A DNA stretch of 16,374 nucleotides from CAZJHD01 sp964545855 (GCA_964545855.1 CAZJHD010000084.1:1-16374); one strand, 5' to 3'; shown: positions 1-7,890, numbered from the stretch's first letter. Program-made: numbers and translations. The notes: generated by a model from the sequence alone, not told the origin.

Positions 1-1
1 G

Positions 2-1690
2 CCCGCACCGCTCCGGGGCCGCGCCGTCGACGACCGCGGCGCTCCCCTTCCGGCCGTCGTCCTCCAGCGCGTCGCGCCGGCGTCGCCGCTGCGGCGCGCC
101 ACCGCCGCGCCGGAGGCCGCCCTCGGGAGCCCCGCCCTCGCGACGGATGCGGAGGGCCGGTTCGAGGTGGCGCCGCTCCCCGGCTCCTTCGACGTCGTCG
201 CCGGGGCCGGCTGGGTCACGCTGTTCGCCGCGCCCGTCCCTCCACGCGGCGATGCCGCCGAGCTGCTGCTCGTGGCGGCGCCGGCGATCGAGCTCGCCGG
301 ACGGGTCGTCGGCGCGCGCGAGGATCCCGTCGCGGGAGCGCGCATCGCCTTCGACGCCTGGCACCTCCCGGAACTCGCCCGCGACCTCTCCACGACGGCG
401 GCGCTCGCGCTCCCGGAGGCGACGACCGACGACGAGGGACGCTTCCGGATCGAGCGCGCTCCCGCCGCCGCGCACGTCCGGATGCGCGTGCATGCGCCGG
501 GATTCCGAACGCGCTCGCTCCCCTGCCCCGAGACGGCGAACGCCGCTCTGGTGATCGCCCTCGATCCCAACGCGGCCGACTCCTCGGGTCTTCTCGTGCG
601 CGTGTCCGGCGACGACGGCGCGCCGATCGAGGACGCGCAGGTGGGTTTCGGCGACGCGACGGTGCGCACCGACGCCGGCGGGCTCGCGCTGCTCCCGTGG
701 CCCGAGCACGAAGACTCGGAGACGAAGCTCGCCGCCGCGCGTCGGGGCCTTGCGCCGCTCGCCGCGCGCCCCTACGGCCTCGATGCATGGAAGAGCGAGG
801 GCATGCCGAGCCCCCTCGAGATCCGCCTCGGCGGGTCGTCGCTCGCGCTCGCGGGAACGGTGTCGCTCGAGGACGGCCGGCCCGCCGCCGGCTGGCGGAT
901 CGCGCTCCTCGGCGCGACGCCGCTCGGGGACGGGCGCCTCGCCGAAGGGGTCGCCGCGGGGATCGACGACGCGAAGGCCGGCTCCTTCGCGACGACCGAT
1001 GGAGCCGGCCGCTTCCGGCTGGAGGGCCTCGCCGGACGCCCCTACGCGCTCCGCGTCTACGACCCGTCGACGCTCGCCTCCCATCGGATCGAGCCGATCG
1101 CCGCCGGGACCGAGGGCGTCGAGATCCGCGTCCCCGCCGGCGCGCTCCGCGAGCGCCTGCGTCTCCGCATCGTCGACCGCGCCGGCGCGCCCATCGGCGG
1201 AGTCACGGCGCGGTTCCTCCTCCTCGCGGCCGACGGCGCGAAGGACCGGGTGGAGCGCGCCGATGGCCCGCCCGTCTCCGGCGCGTCGGGATGGATCGAG
1301 CTGCTGCAGGTCCCGCGGCGCGACGCCATCGTGGTCCTCGAGGGCGCGTCGATCGTGACGACCTTCCTCGACGTGGCGGATCTCGGGACGCGAGCCGACG
1401 CGGAAGTCGTGGCGCCGCGCCGCTGCGCGCTGCGTCTCGTCCCGCCGCCGGACGCGACGGAGGGCGAGGTGGTGCTGATCGACGAGCACGGGGAGACGGT
1501 CGCGATGCAGCAGCTCACGGAGGGCCGCTTCCGGCTCATCGCCTCCTGGAGCCTGCGGCTCGGACCCTCGCCGGTGCTCCTCGCGCCCGACACCACCTGC
1601 GCGATCCGCTACGTCGGCGGCCGCGACGACGGGAAGGAGGACCCGCTCCACCTGACACCCGGCGAGGTGCGCGAGCTCCGCACGCGATGA
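2..1690 (+). CDS. Carboxypeptidase-regulatory-like (beta-sandwich repeat) protein, 5'-truncated by window edge
   Basis: The reading frame is open from the first bases to the TGA at 1688-1690, so the start lies outside the window and 562 residues are visible. The sequence repeats the pattern of carboxypeptidase regulatory-like/Ig-like beta-sandwich domains: a strand such as 'LRGRAVDDRGAPLP' or 'LAGRVVGAREDPVAGARI', then 'TTDDEGRFRIERAP' or 'TTDGAGRFRLEGLAG', then a strand like 'YALRVY'. I count roughly four to five such units. There is no catalytic motif, no recognisable C-terminal sorting signal and no membrane segment in the visible part. Such proteins are usually exported and structural or carbohydrate/protein-binding, but the exact role is unknown. 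The next gene is also a probable secreted repeat protein on the same strand, so the two may be co-expressed. The domain-type call is fairly secure; function is not. Confidence 0.75.
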   Translation, partial: PAPLRGRAVDDRGAPLPAVVLQRVAPASPLRRATAAPEAALGSPALATDAEGRFEVAPLPGSFDVVAGAGWVTLFAAPVPPRGDAAELLLVAAPAIELAGRVVGAREDPVAGARIAFDAWHLPELARDLSTTAALALPEATTDDEGRFRIERAPAAAHVRMRVHAPGFRTRSLPCPETANAALVIALDPNAADSSGLLVRVSGDDGAPIEDAQVGFGDATVRTDAGGLALLPWPEHEDSETKLAAARRGLAPLAARPYGLDAWKSEGMPSPLEIRLGGSSLALAGTVSLEDGRPAAGWRIALLGATPLGDGRLAEGVAAGIDDAKAGSFATTDGAGRFRLEGLAGRPYALRVYDPSTLASHRIEPIAAGTEGVEIRVPAGALRERLRLRIVDRAGAPIGGVTARFLLLAADGAKDRVERADGPPVSGASGWIELLQVPRRDAIVVLEGASIVTTFLDVADLGTRADAEVVAPRRCALRLVPPPDATEGEVVLIDEHGETVAMQQLTEGRFRLIASWSLRLGPSPVLLAPDTTCAIRYVGGRDDGKEDPLHLTPGEVRELRTR

Positions 1691-1737
1691 CGACGCTCCC
1701 GCCGCCGGCCGCTCCCCGATCCGCGCGCGCGCGCCGA

Positions 1738-1797
1738 CTTCCTCGTTCTCCCATTCCCCTTCCTTCTCCTGCTCCTTCTTCTCCTGCTCCTCCCTCG
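1738..1797 (+). repeat. Polypyrimidine tract with a 15-base tandem period, in the gap before the HAF gene
   Basis: The gap between the first two genes is almost pure C/T on the plus strand for about 60 bases, broken by only a few purines. A 14-base unit, cttctcctgctcct, occurs at 1763-1776 and again at 1778-1791 (period 15). The base bias is unlike the surrounding coding DNA. It could be an untranslated leader, a structural (triplex-prone) tract, or part of an N-terminal extension if the HAF gene really starts at 1687. Confidence 0.6.
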
Positions 1798-1809
1798 AGG
1801 CTCCCTTCC

Positions 1810-2898
1810 ATGCAGTCCGCTCCGATCCGCGTCCTCTCGATCTCCCTCCCGCTCGCGGCCGCGGCCGCCCTCGCCGTCGGCTCCCTCGGGCTGCCGTCGC
1901 GCGCGTCGCGCGTCGCGCCGGCCGCCTACGACGTCCTCGTGTTCCCGGTGCTCGCGGGGCAGGACTCGGGGTTCCCGAAGGCGATGAGCCGCGACGCCGT
2001 GATCGTCGGGCACTTCGGCTCCGACCCCTGGGATCCGTTCGCGCTCCCGGCGATCGCGTCGACGAAGCGCGTTGGCCTGCTCCCGAAGATCACCGACTCC
2101 CTGAACTTCGCCCTCGGGATCGGCGGCCAGGGTCTCGTCGTCGGATCGACCAGCAACAACCCCGCGGCGTGGCAGAGCGGCGTCCCGGTGGCGCTCGCGT
2201 CGATGCTCCCGGGCTTCGGCCCGGGCGGCACGGCCCACGGAGTGAACGAGAGCGGCTCCATCTGCGGCGTCCTCTTCCACGACTTCACCGGCCAGCAGAT
2301 CCCGGTGCATTGGCCGAGCGGCAGCTTCTCCGTCGCCGCGCTCCCGACGGGGCCCGCCACCGGCGGCGCCGCGTTCGCGATCAACGACCAGGGAGCCATC
2401 GCCGGTGCGCTGCAGGGCGGCGGCGTCGCGAACTTCCAGGCGGCGCGGTGGGACGGCCCGAACCAGACGCCCGTGCTCCTCGGAGTCCTTCCCGGCGCGA
2501 TGAACAGCGAGATGGTCGCGATCAACGCCGAGGGAGACACGGCGGGGCGGTCGAGCTTCCCCGACTTCAGCACCGAGGCGGTCCTCCACGTGAAGCGGAC
2601 GAACACGCTCGTCGGGCTCGGGCACCTCGGCGGCAACTACAGCTTCGCGAACGCCGTGAACCGGACCCGCCGCGTCGTCGGCACGTCCTCGGAGCCGGGA
2701 GGCACCGTGCACGCCTTCCTCTGGGAGAACGGGACGATGCACGACCTGAACAACCTCATCCAGTCGACGAGCGAGCCGATCCTCTATCTGTCGAGCGCCG
2801 TCGGCATCGACGACAAGGGCCGCATCGCCGCCGAGGCGGTGGTCGCGACTCCGACCGGCGTCGCCACGCGGATCGCGCTGCTGACGCCCGCTCCGTGA
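1810..2898 (+). CDS. Secreted HAF-repeat protein
   Basis: This is a 362-residue protein. Residues 1-25 form a signal peptide: a short N-region with Arg7, then a Leu/Ala-rich core ('LPLAAAAALAVGS'). The rest consists of about five or six repeats of the HAF extracellular-repeat type, each with an N-x-x-G core (VNESGSICG, INDQGAIAG, INAEGDTAG, VNRTRRVVG, IDDKGRIAA). The signature 'HAFLWENGTMHDLNNL' appears near residue 300. The family is predicted to be extracellular and its molecular function is not established. The start at 1810 is chosen because it puts the signal peptide at the N-terminus. No convincing Shine-Dalgarno is present. An in-frame ATG at 1687 overlaps the previous stop as ATGA and would add 41 Pro/Ser-rich residues. 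The gene ends 10 bases before the convergent fdhA stop. Confidence 0.85.
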   Translation: MQSAPIRVLSISLPLAAAAALAVGSLGLPSRASRVAPAAYDVLVFPVLAGQDSGFPKAMSRDAVIVGHFGSDPWDPFALPAIASTKRVGLLPKITDSLNFALGIGGQGLVVGSTSNNPAAWQSGVPVALASMLPGFGPGGTAHGVNESGSICGVLFHDFTGQQIPVHWPSGSFSVAALPTGPATGGAAFAINDQGAIAGALQGGGVANFQAARWDGPNQTPVLLGVLPGAMNSEMVAINAEGDTAGRSSFPDFSTEAVLHVKRTNTLVGLGHLGGNYSFANAVNRTRRVVGTSSEPGGTVHAFLWENGTMHDLNNLIQSTSEPILYLSSAVGIDDKGRIAAEAVVATPTGVATRIALLTPAP

Positions 2899-2908
2899 GG
2901 CGCGAGGT

Positions 2909-2946
2909 TCACCCCCTGCCCACGCGTTCGACGTGGCAGGGGGTGA
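2909..2946. terminator. Strong hairpin at the convergent HAF/fdhA junction, no U-tract
   Basis: Bases 2909-2920 pair without mismatch with 2935-2946. After one bulged C (2921), 2922-2924 pair with 2932-2934, leaving a 7-base loop (2925-2931). The stem includes the fdhA stop codon and its last few codons and begins 11 bases after the HAF stop. It is symmetric for both strands, so it could terminate both transcripts or protect 3' ends. Neither side is followed by a run of T, so it is not a classical intrinsic terminator. Confidence 0.55.
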
Positions 2947-5536
2947 GCTTGTATTCGGGGCAGTCGCTCTTGCGATCGAGCACGTCGGTCGTGACGCGGT
3001 TCGTCCCTGTCTCGGGGAAGTGGAACGTGAGGAAGAGCGTTCCCGGCGCCACGCGGTCGGTCACGCGCGCCGACGCGCGCGCCTCGCCGAAGCGGCTGCG
3101 CACCGACACGGCGTCGCCGGTGCGGATCCCCCGCCTCTCCGCGTCCGCCGGATGGATCTCCAGCTCGTCGCCGCGGCGGAGCGCGAGCGTCGCGCTGCGC
3201 CGCGTCATGGTGCCGCTGTTGTAGTGCTCGAGCGCACGGCCCGTGACGAGCAGGAGCGCGTCGCCCGCACCGGCGAGCGACGGAGACGGGATCCACTCGA
3301 TCGGCACGAAGCGGCCGCGGCCGCGCGGGAACGATTCGCGATGCAGCACGGCCGTGCCCGGATGCCGGTCCGTCGGCACGGGCCACTGGAGACCCTCGTC
3401 TCCGAGCCGCGCGTGGGTCACTCCCGCGAACTGCGGCGCCAGGCGCGCGATCTCGTCGAAGACCTGGGCCGGCTCCTCGAAGGGCTGCGGCAGCCCCGTG
3501 GCCGCCATCAGGTCGCAGAGGATGCGCCAGTCGGCGCGCGCCTCGCCGGGCGGCGCGAGCGCCCGCCGGATCCGCTGGATGCGCCGCTCGCCGTTCGTGA
3601 ACGTCCCCTCCTTCTCGAGGAAGCTCGCGCCCGGCAGCACGACGTGCGCGAAGCGCGCCGTCTCCGAGAGGAAGAGCTCCTGCACCACGAGGAGATCGAG
3701 CGCGCGCAGCGCTTCGGCGACCCGCGTCGAGTCGGGATCGGTCTGCGCCACGTCCTCGCCGAGGATGAACATGCCGCGCAGCTCTCCCGCGCGCGCCGCT
3801 TCCCACATGCGGGGAATCGTCCGGCCGGCGGCGACGGGGAGCGGGCGTCCCCAGACGGCCTCGAAGCGCGCGCGCACGGACGGATCGCGCGGATCGCCGT
3901 AGCCCGTGAGCAGATCGGGCTGGCAGCCCATGTCGGCCGCTCCCTGCACGTTGTTCTGCCCGCGCAGGGGATTCACGCCGGTGCCCTCGCGGCCGACGGC
4001 GCCCGCGGCGAGCGCGAGGTTCGCGAGCGCCATGACCGCCTCGCTGCCCTGGAAGTGCTCCGTCATGCCGAGGCCATGGGCCTGCATCGGACGCTCCGCC
4101 TCGCCGTAGATCCGGGCCGCGCGCCGCACGTCGGCGGCGGGCACTCCCGTCACGGGCTCCATCTCCTCGGGACGGAACGATGCGACGGACTGGGCCCACG
4201 CCTCGAAGCCTTCCGTGCGGGCCTCGAGGAAGGCTCCGTCGGCGAGACCCGCCTCCAGCAGCGCGCAGGCGAGCGAGTTGAGGAGCGGCACGTTCGTGCC
4301 GGGCCGGAGCTGCAGGTGCACGTCGGCCAGCGCGGCGAGCTCGGTCCTGCGCGGATCGATCACGACGAGCCGCGCGCCGCGAAGCACGCGCTGGCGGATG
4401 CGCGCCCCAGTGACTGGATGGCTCTCGAGCGTGTTGGAGCCGGCCACGAGGAACGCGTCGGCGATCTCGATGTCGGCGAGCGAGTTCGTCGCCGCACCCG
4501 TGCCGAAGGACTCCCGCAGGCCCGTCGCGCTCGGCGCGTGGCAGACGCGCGCGCAGCAGTCGACGTCGTGGGTCCCGAGCCCGGCGCGGAACCACTTCTG
4601 CAGCAGGTAATTCTCCTCGTTGGTGCAGCGCGAGGAGGCGAGGCCGGCAACCTTGCCCCGCAGCCTCCCGAAGCCGTCGGCCACGAAGGCGATCGCCTCC
4701 TCCCACGACACCGGAACGAGCTCACCGCCGCGGCGCAACAGCGGACTCGTGAGCCGGTCGGGATGCCGCGCGACGCCGTGGGCGTAGCGGCCCTTCACGC
4801 AGAGATGGCCTCGATTCACGGGGGACGGCGCGCCCTCCACCCGTGCGACCCGGTCACCGGCGACGTGCACGTCGAGCTGGCATCCGACGCCGCAGTAGGA
4901 GCAGGTCGTGCGCACGACGCGCTCGGGGAGGCCGGGATCCGGCGTCGCGGCCTCCCGATCGGCGTCGGAGATCGCGCCCGTCGGGCAGGCCGACGCGCAG
5001 GCGCCGCAGGCGACGCAGTCGGTCTCGGCGAAGGACCCGCCCCCCCAGGCGATCCTCGTCGAGGCGCCGCGTCCCTCCACGGCGAAGACGAACTGCCCCT
5101 GCACCTCGTCGCAGGCACGGGTGCAGAGCCGGCAGAGGATGCAGGCGCCGAGGTCGAGACGCAGCAGCGGATGGCTCGCGTCGCGCGTGGCCGCCGCCGC
5201 GGGGGCTCGCCCGTAGCGCTCCCCCGTCCCGCCCATGGCGCGCAGCGTCTCGGCGGCCCGCCCGCCCGGCCTCGACTCCGAGAGCACGAGCTCGGCGAGG
5301 TCGCGCCGGTAATGCACGAGCCGCTCCGTGTCGGTGCGCACGACGGCTCCCTCGCGCGCCGGCGTCGTGCAGGCGGCGACGCAGCGGCCGTCCACCTCCA
5401 CGATGCACGCTCGGCAGTGGCCGCCGTCGCCGACGCGGCCGTCGTGGCAGAGATCCGGGACGTCGGCCGATGCCGCGCGGCAGGCGTCGAGGATCGTGCC
5501 CGCCGAGGGCGCGGCGCGGCCGTCGACGGTCAGCAC
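2909..5536 (-). CDS. fdhA: NAD-linked formate dehydrogenase, alpha (catalytic Mo/W) subunit, Cys-type
   Basis: This 875-residue protein is the catalytic subunit for reversible formate oxidation to CO2. Domain order: an N-terminal [2Fe-2S] ferredoxin domain (Cys30, 41, 44, 56); two [4Fe-4S] ferredoxin motifs (Cys132/135/138/142 and 174/177/180/184); a further [4Fe-4S] motif (Cys212/215/219/246, followed by Lys248); then the molybdopterin domains. The active-site motif is DCCARVCH, with Cys332 (codon TGC, 4541-4543) and His333; this Cys sits where E. coli FdhF has selenocysteine. 'NPLRGQNNVQGA' and the C-terminal cofactor-binding domain are intact. The His-x3-Cys-x2-Cys cluster expected after the ferredoxin domain in NuoG/FdsA-type proteins appears to be missing. 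The GTG start at 5536 has GGGAG 8 bases upstream and overlaps the beta-subunit stop by 7 bases, implying translational coupling. It is slightly shorter than typical FdsA/FdhA. No fdhD lies in the window. Confidence 0.93.
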   Translation of the reverse strand: MLTVDGRAAPSAGTILDACRAASADVPDLCHDGRVGDGGHCRACIVEVDGRCVAACTTPAREGAVVRTDTERLVHYRRDLAELVLSESRPGGRAAETLRAMGGTGERYGRAPAAAATRDASHPLLRLDLGACILCRLCTRACDEVQGQFVFAVEGRGASTRIAWGGGSFAETDCVACGACASACPTGAISDADREAATPDPGLPERVVRTTCSYCGVGCQLDVHVAGDRVARVEGAPSPVNRGHLCVKGRYAHGVARHPDRLTSPLLRRGGELVPVSWEEAIAFVADGFGRLRGKVAGLASSRCTNEENYLLQKWFRAGLGTHDVDCCARVCHAPSATGLRESFGTGAATNSLADIEIADAFLVAGSNTLESHPVTGARIRQRVLRGARLVVIDPRRTELAALADVHLQLRPGTNVPLLNSLACALLEAGLADGAFLEARTEGFEAWAQSVASFRPEEMEPVTGVPAADVRRAARIYGEAERPMQAHGLGMTEHFQGSEAVMALANLALAAGAVGREGTGVNPLRGQNNVQGAADMGCQPDLLTGYGDPRDPSVRARFEAVWGRPLPVAAGRTIPRMWEAARAGELRGMFILGEDVAQTDPDSTRVAEALRALDLLVVQELFLSETARFAHVVLPGASFLEKEGTFTNGERRIQRIRRALAPPGEARADWRILCDLMAATGLPQPFEEPAQVFDEIARLAPQFAGVTHARLGDEGLQWPVPTDRHPGTAVLHRESFPRGRGRFVPIEWIPSPSLAGAGDALLLVTGRALEHYNSGTMTRRSATLALRRGDELEIHPADAERRGIRTGDAVSVRSRFGEARASARVTDRVAPGTLFLTFHFPETGTNRVTTDVLDRKSDCPEYKLTPCHVERVGRG

Positions 5537-6993
5537 GGGAACATCTCCCGCGGAAGCACCTCGGAAGAGAAGTGCGCCAGCAGGTCGCGGATCGGCCGCG
5601 GCACGCCGAGACCGAATCCGCAGAGGCTCCCGATCTCGAGCGTCGCGAGCAGCCGCTCCAGGTCCATGCGCGAGCGCGCGCCGGCGAGACGCGCGCAGCC
5701 GATGCGGCAGGGCGCGCAGGTGCCGCAGGATTCCGATGCCGCGAACTCGAAGAGATGCTCCGCGAGCCGCCGGGCGGACACGCGCGCGTCGAGCACGACG
5801 ATGCCGCCGTGCCCGAGGCCCGGCAGCGCCTCGTAGGAGAGCGCCTGGTCGAAGGCGCTCTCCGGGAGCACGCGCCCCATGGGCCCGCCGACGAGCGCCA
5901 TCTTCCAGGGACGGTCCGGGGGCGGGCCGCCGCACGCGGCGTGGAGGAGCTGGCGCAGCGTCGTGCCGAAGCGGATCTCGACGGCGCCGGGCCGCGCGAC
6001 GGCGCCCGAGACCGACACCACCTTCGTGTCGCTTCGACGACGGTGGCGCACGACCCACGGCACGACGGCGAGCGTCTCGACGTTCTGCACGATCGTGGGC
6101 AGGCCGAAGAGACCGCGCTCCGCCGGATAGGGCGGCTTCGGCGACGGCTCGGCGCGCAGCCCTTCGATCGCCCGGAGCAGCGCCGTCTCCTCTCCCGCCA
6201 CGTAGGAGCCGGCGCCGCGCAGGACCGTCACGTCGAAGCCGGGCCCGAGGAATCCCTCGGCGCGCGCCTCGGCCGCCGCCGCCTCCACGCACCCGTGCGC
6301 TCGCTCGTACTCGCCCCGCAGGAACAGGATGCCGCGGCGCGCGCCGATGGCGCGGGCGCAGGCGAGCATCCCCGTCAGCACCGCGTGGGGATCCTCCTCC
6401 AGGAGCAGTCGGTCGGAATAGGCGCCGGGATCTCCTTCGTCGCCGTTCGCGACGACGAACCGGTCGGTCGCGGGAGTCTCGCGCGCGACGCGCCACTTGG
6501 CGCCCGTCGGGTAGGCGGCGCCGCCGCGGCCTCGCAAGCCCGACGACTCCACCGCTTCGAGGATCGCGTCGCCGCCAGGCAGCGACGCGTAGCCGTCGTC
6601 GCGCACGAGACCCGTTCCCGGGAGCAGATGGCGAAGGACGACGGGAGGATCGACGAGGCTCGACCGCGGGATCGGCGGCGCGTCCTCGTCGCTCCGGGCG
6701 GGCGGCGCGTAGCAGCGGCCGAGGCAGCGCACCGAGGGAGAGCCCGACTGCGCCGACTCGGCGAAGGTGCAGGCCGTGCCCGAGCAGGATCGCGGTCCCG
6801 GGTCGCCGTGGAGCGCGTCGTAGAAGGTGCGGACTCCGTCGATCGTCGCGCGGGGCAGGCCGTGGATCCGCGCGAGCGTCTCCGTCGTGGCCACGCCGCG
6901 CAGGTCGTCGAGCAGGCGCGTCGGCGCGCCCCCGCCGGAGAGCCTCCGGGCGCGCTCGAGGATGGGTCGGGAGGAGACGATGCGGCGGCCCAT
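5530..6993 (-). CDS. fdhB: Formate dehydrogenase beta subunit, hybrid NuoE/NuoF type (FMN, NAD binding)
   Basis: This 487-residue diaphorase subunit passes electrons between the alpha-subunit Fe-S chain and NAD(P). Residues 1-100 are a shortened NuoE/FdsG-like thioredoxin-fold domain: helical 'LARIHGLPRATIDGVRTFYDAL', then Cys70/Cys75 ('CSGTAC') and Cys90/Cys94 ('CLGRC'), a full [2Fe-2S] set. The rest is NuoF-like: 'GLRGRGGAAYPTGAKW' (about 152-167) and 'NGDEGDPGAYSDR' (about 183-195) for FMN/NADH binding, 'GAGSYVAGEETALL', and the C-terminal [4Fe-4S] ligands Cys423/426/429 ('SCGTCAPC') and Cys458 ('LCGFG'). Carrying the NuoE-like cluster in the same chain would explain why no separate gamma gene is seen. 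It lies 48 bases after the cupin gene and overlaps fdhA by 7 bases, suggesting one operon. An NADH-linked hydrogenase diaphorase is the main alternative, but fdhA next door argues for formate dehydrogenase. Confidence 0.92.
   Translation of the reverse strand: MGRRIVSSRPILERARRLSGGGAPTRLLDDLRGVATTETLARIHGLPRATIDGVRTFYDALHGDPGPRSCSGTACTFAESAQSGSPSVRCLGRCYAPPARSDEDAPPIPRSSLVDPPVVLRHLLPGTGLVRDDGYASLPGGDAILEAVESSGLRGRGGAAYPTGAKWRVARETPATDRFVVANGDEGDPGAYSDRLLLEEDPHAVLTGMLACARAIGARRGILFLRGEYERAHGCVEAAAAEARAEGFLGPGFDVTVLRGAGSYVAGEETALLRAIEGLRAEPSPKPPYPAERGLFGLPTIVQNVETLAVVPWVVRHRRRSDTKVVSVSGAVARPGAVEIRFGTTLRQLLHAACGGPPPDRPWKMALVGGPMGRVLPESAFDQALSYEALPGLGHGGIVVLDARVSARRLAEHLFEFAASESCGTCAPCRIGCARLAGARSRMDLERLLATLEIGSLCGFGLGVPRPIRDLLAHFSSEVLPREMFPC
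5545..5549 (-). promoter_or_regulatory. Ribosome binding site setting the fdhA GTG start
   Basis: On the minus strand this reads GGGAG, 8 bases before the GTG at 5536-5534. It lies inside the 3' end of the beta-subunit gene. It supports the GTG as the start, since no ATG in frame fits the beginning of the ferredoxin domain. Confidence 0.6.
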
Positions 6994-7041
6994 GCCCGCC
7001 GTTCATGCAAGGAGCACGCCGCTCCGGCGGCGCCGTCCGCC

Positions 7042-7728
7042 TCAGGCCGGGAGGATCTCGTCGTCCTGGGACGAGTGGATCAGCAGGAGACACCCGCCGC
7101 GCGTGCTCTGCACCGGGTGGACGCTCCCCGACTCGGCGCGCTGGAAGTCGCCCGCGGTCATCCGGAGGCCGTCGCCCACGTGGAGGTCTCCCTCGAGCAC
7201 GTAGCACTCCTCGCGTCCTCCGTGCCGGTGCGTCGGATAGCTCGTGCCGGCGGCCATCCGCACGAGCATCGTCACGCGCCCCGTCGCTCCGTCGACGGCG
7301 AGCCTCCGAACGGAGATGCCCGGGACGCCCACGTTCTCCCAGCCCGCCTCCTCCTTGCGCACGACCGTCAGGCCCGGGCCGACGTCGTCGCTCGCCGACG
7401 TCTCGATCCACCGCTTCCAGGTCTGTCGGATCGCCCCGCCGGCCGATGCGTCCTGCGCGACGGGGGAGCCCGTCTCCGCGCGAGCGCGCTCGAGGAGCCG
7501 CTCCTTCGCGCCCGGCGGCGGCGGCACCGGATCGACGCTCGCGCCGAGGGCGGCCGCGAGCACCCGCGCCTCGCGCAGAGCCTCCGATGCTCCGGATCGG
7601 GGGTCGGCGAGCAGCGACTCGAAGGCGGCGCGCTCGTCACCGGCGAGGCCCCCGGTCGCATGGAGGAGCGCCCGATCGCGCAGGTCGTCGGAGTCGTTCG
7701 GCTCGATGGTTCGTCGGGTTTCGGTCAT
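7042..7728 (-). CDS. ChrR-like cupin protein, possible anti-sigma factor
   Basis: This 228-residue soluble protein has no signal peptide or membrane segment. Residues 12-60 are helical with 'ALLHATGGLAGDERAAFE', resembling the sigma-binding segment of RskA/ChrR-type anti-sigma factors. Residues 105-225 are a cupin barrel: 'THRHGGREECYVLEG' supplies His167, His169 and Glu173, and His204 completes a metal site in the usual cupin His-His-Glu-His pattern. ChrR proteins bind zinc through His/Cys in the N-domain; here there is no Cys in the first 170 residues, so that zinc site is absent. The gene is first in a probable operon with fdhB (48-base gap) and fdhA. No sigma-factor gene adjoins it; the ECF gene at 9420 is separate and has its own kinase partner. 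A plain cupin enzyme or sensor is possible. The start is the first ATG in frame; Shine-Dalgarno is weak. Confidence 0.78.
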   Translation of the reverse strand: MTETRRTIEPNDSDDLRDRALLHATGGLAGDERAAFESLLADPRSGASEALREARVLAAALGASVDPVPPPPGAKERLLERARAETGSPVAQDASAGGAIRQTWKRWIETSASDDVGPGLTVVRKEEAGWENVGVPGISVRRLAVDGATGRVTMLVRMAAGTSYPTHRHGGREECYVLEGDLHVGDGLRMTAGDFQRAESGSVHPVQSTRGGCLLLIHSSQDDEILPA

Positions 7729-7742
7729 GGCGCGCGCGATGT

Positions 7743-7801
7743 CTCGGTCGGCCGAGCGGCGAGACGAGCGGCCGGACTCCGATCGGAGCCCGCTCGGGCT
7801 C
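7743..7801. promoter_or_regulatory. Cluster of inverted repeats upstream of the cupin-fdh operon
   Basis: Between the cupin start (7728) and the tRNA promoter lie three inverted repeats. They are ctcgg/ccgag with a 4-base loop (7743-7756), a perfect 12-base palindrome ctccgatcggag (7777-7788), and gagccc/gggctc with a 4-base loop (7786-7801), which overlaps the palindrome. They are placed where an operator or leader structure for the minus-strand operon would be. In GC-rich DNA such repeats also arise by chance. I see no gene and no clear minus-strand -10/-35 in 7729-7890. Confidence 0.3.
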
Positions 7802-7890
7802 GGATGCAGGAGAGCGCCGGTCGGGCTGGCGACGCTCCCATCCTAGCGCCCTTGGAGGAAGTGCTCCGCAGGCTGCCGAGGGACGTGCCC

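Noticed and set aside
4541..4543. Possible selenocysteine codon at the formate dehydrogenase active site
   Set aside because: The codon is TGC (Cys332), not TGA, so this is a Cys-type enzyme and no SECIS element is needed.
7042..7728. Pairing the cupin anti-sigma-like protein with the ECF factor at 9420
   Set aside because: They are on opposite strands, separated by a tRNA and rnd, and the ECF gene already has a directly coupled kinase partner.
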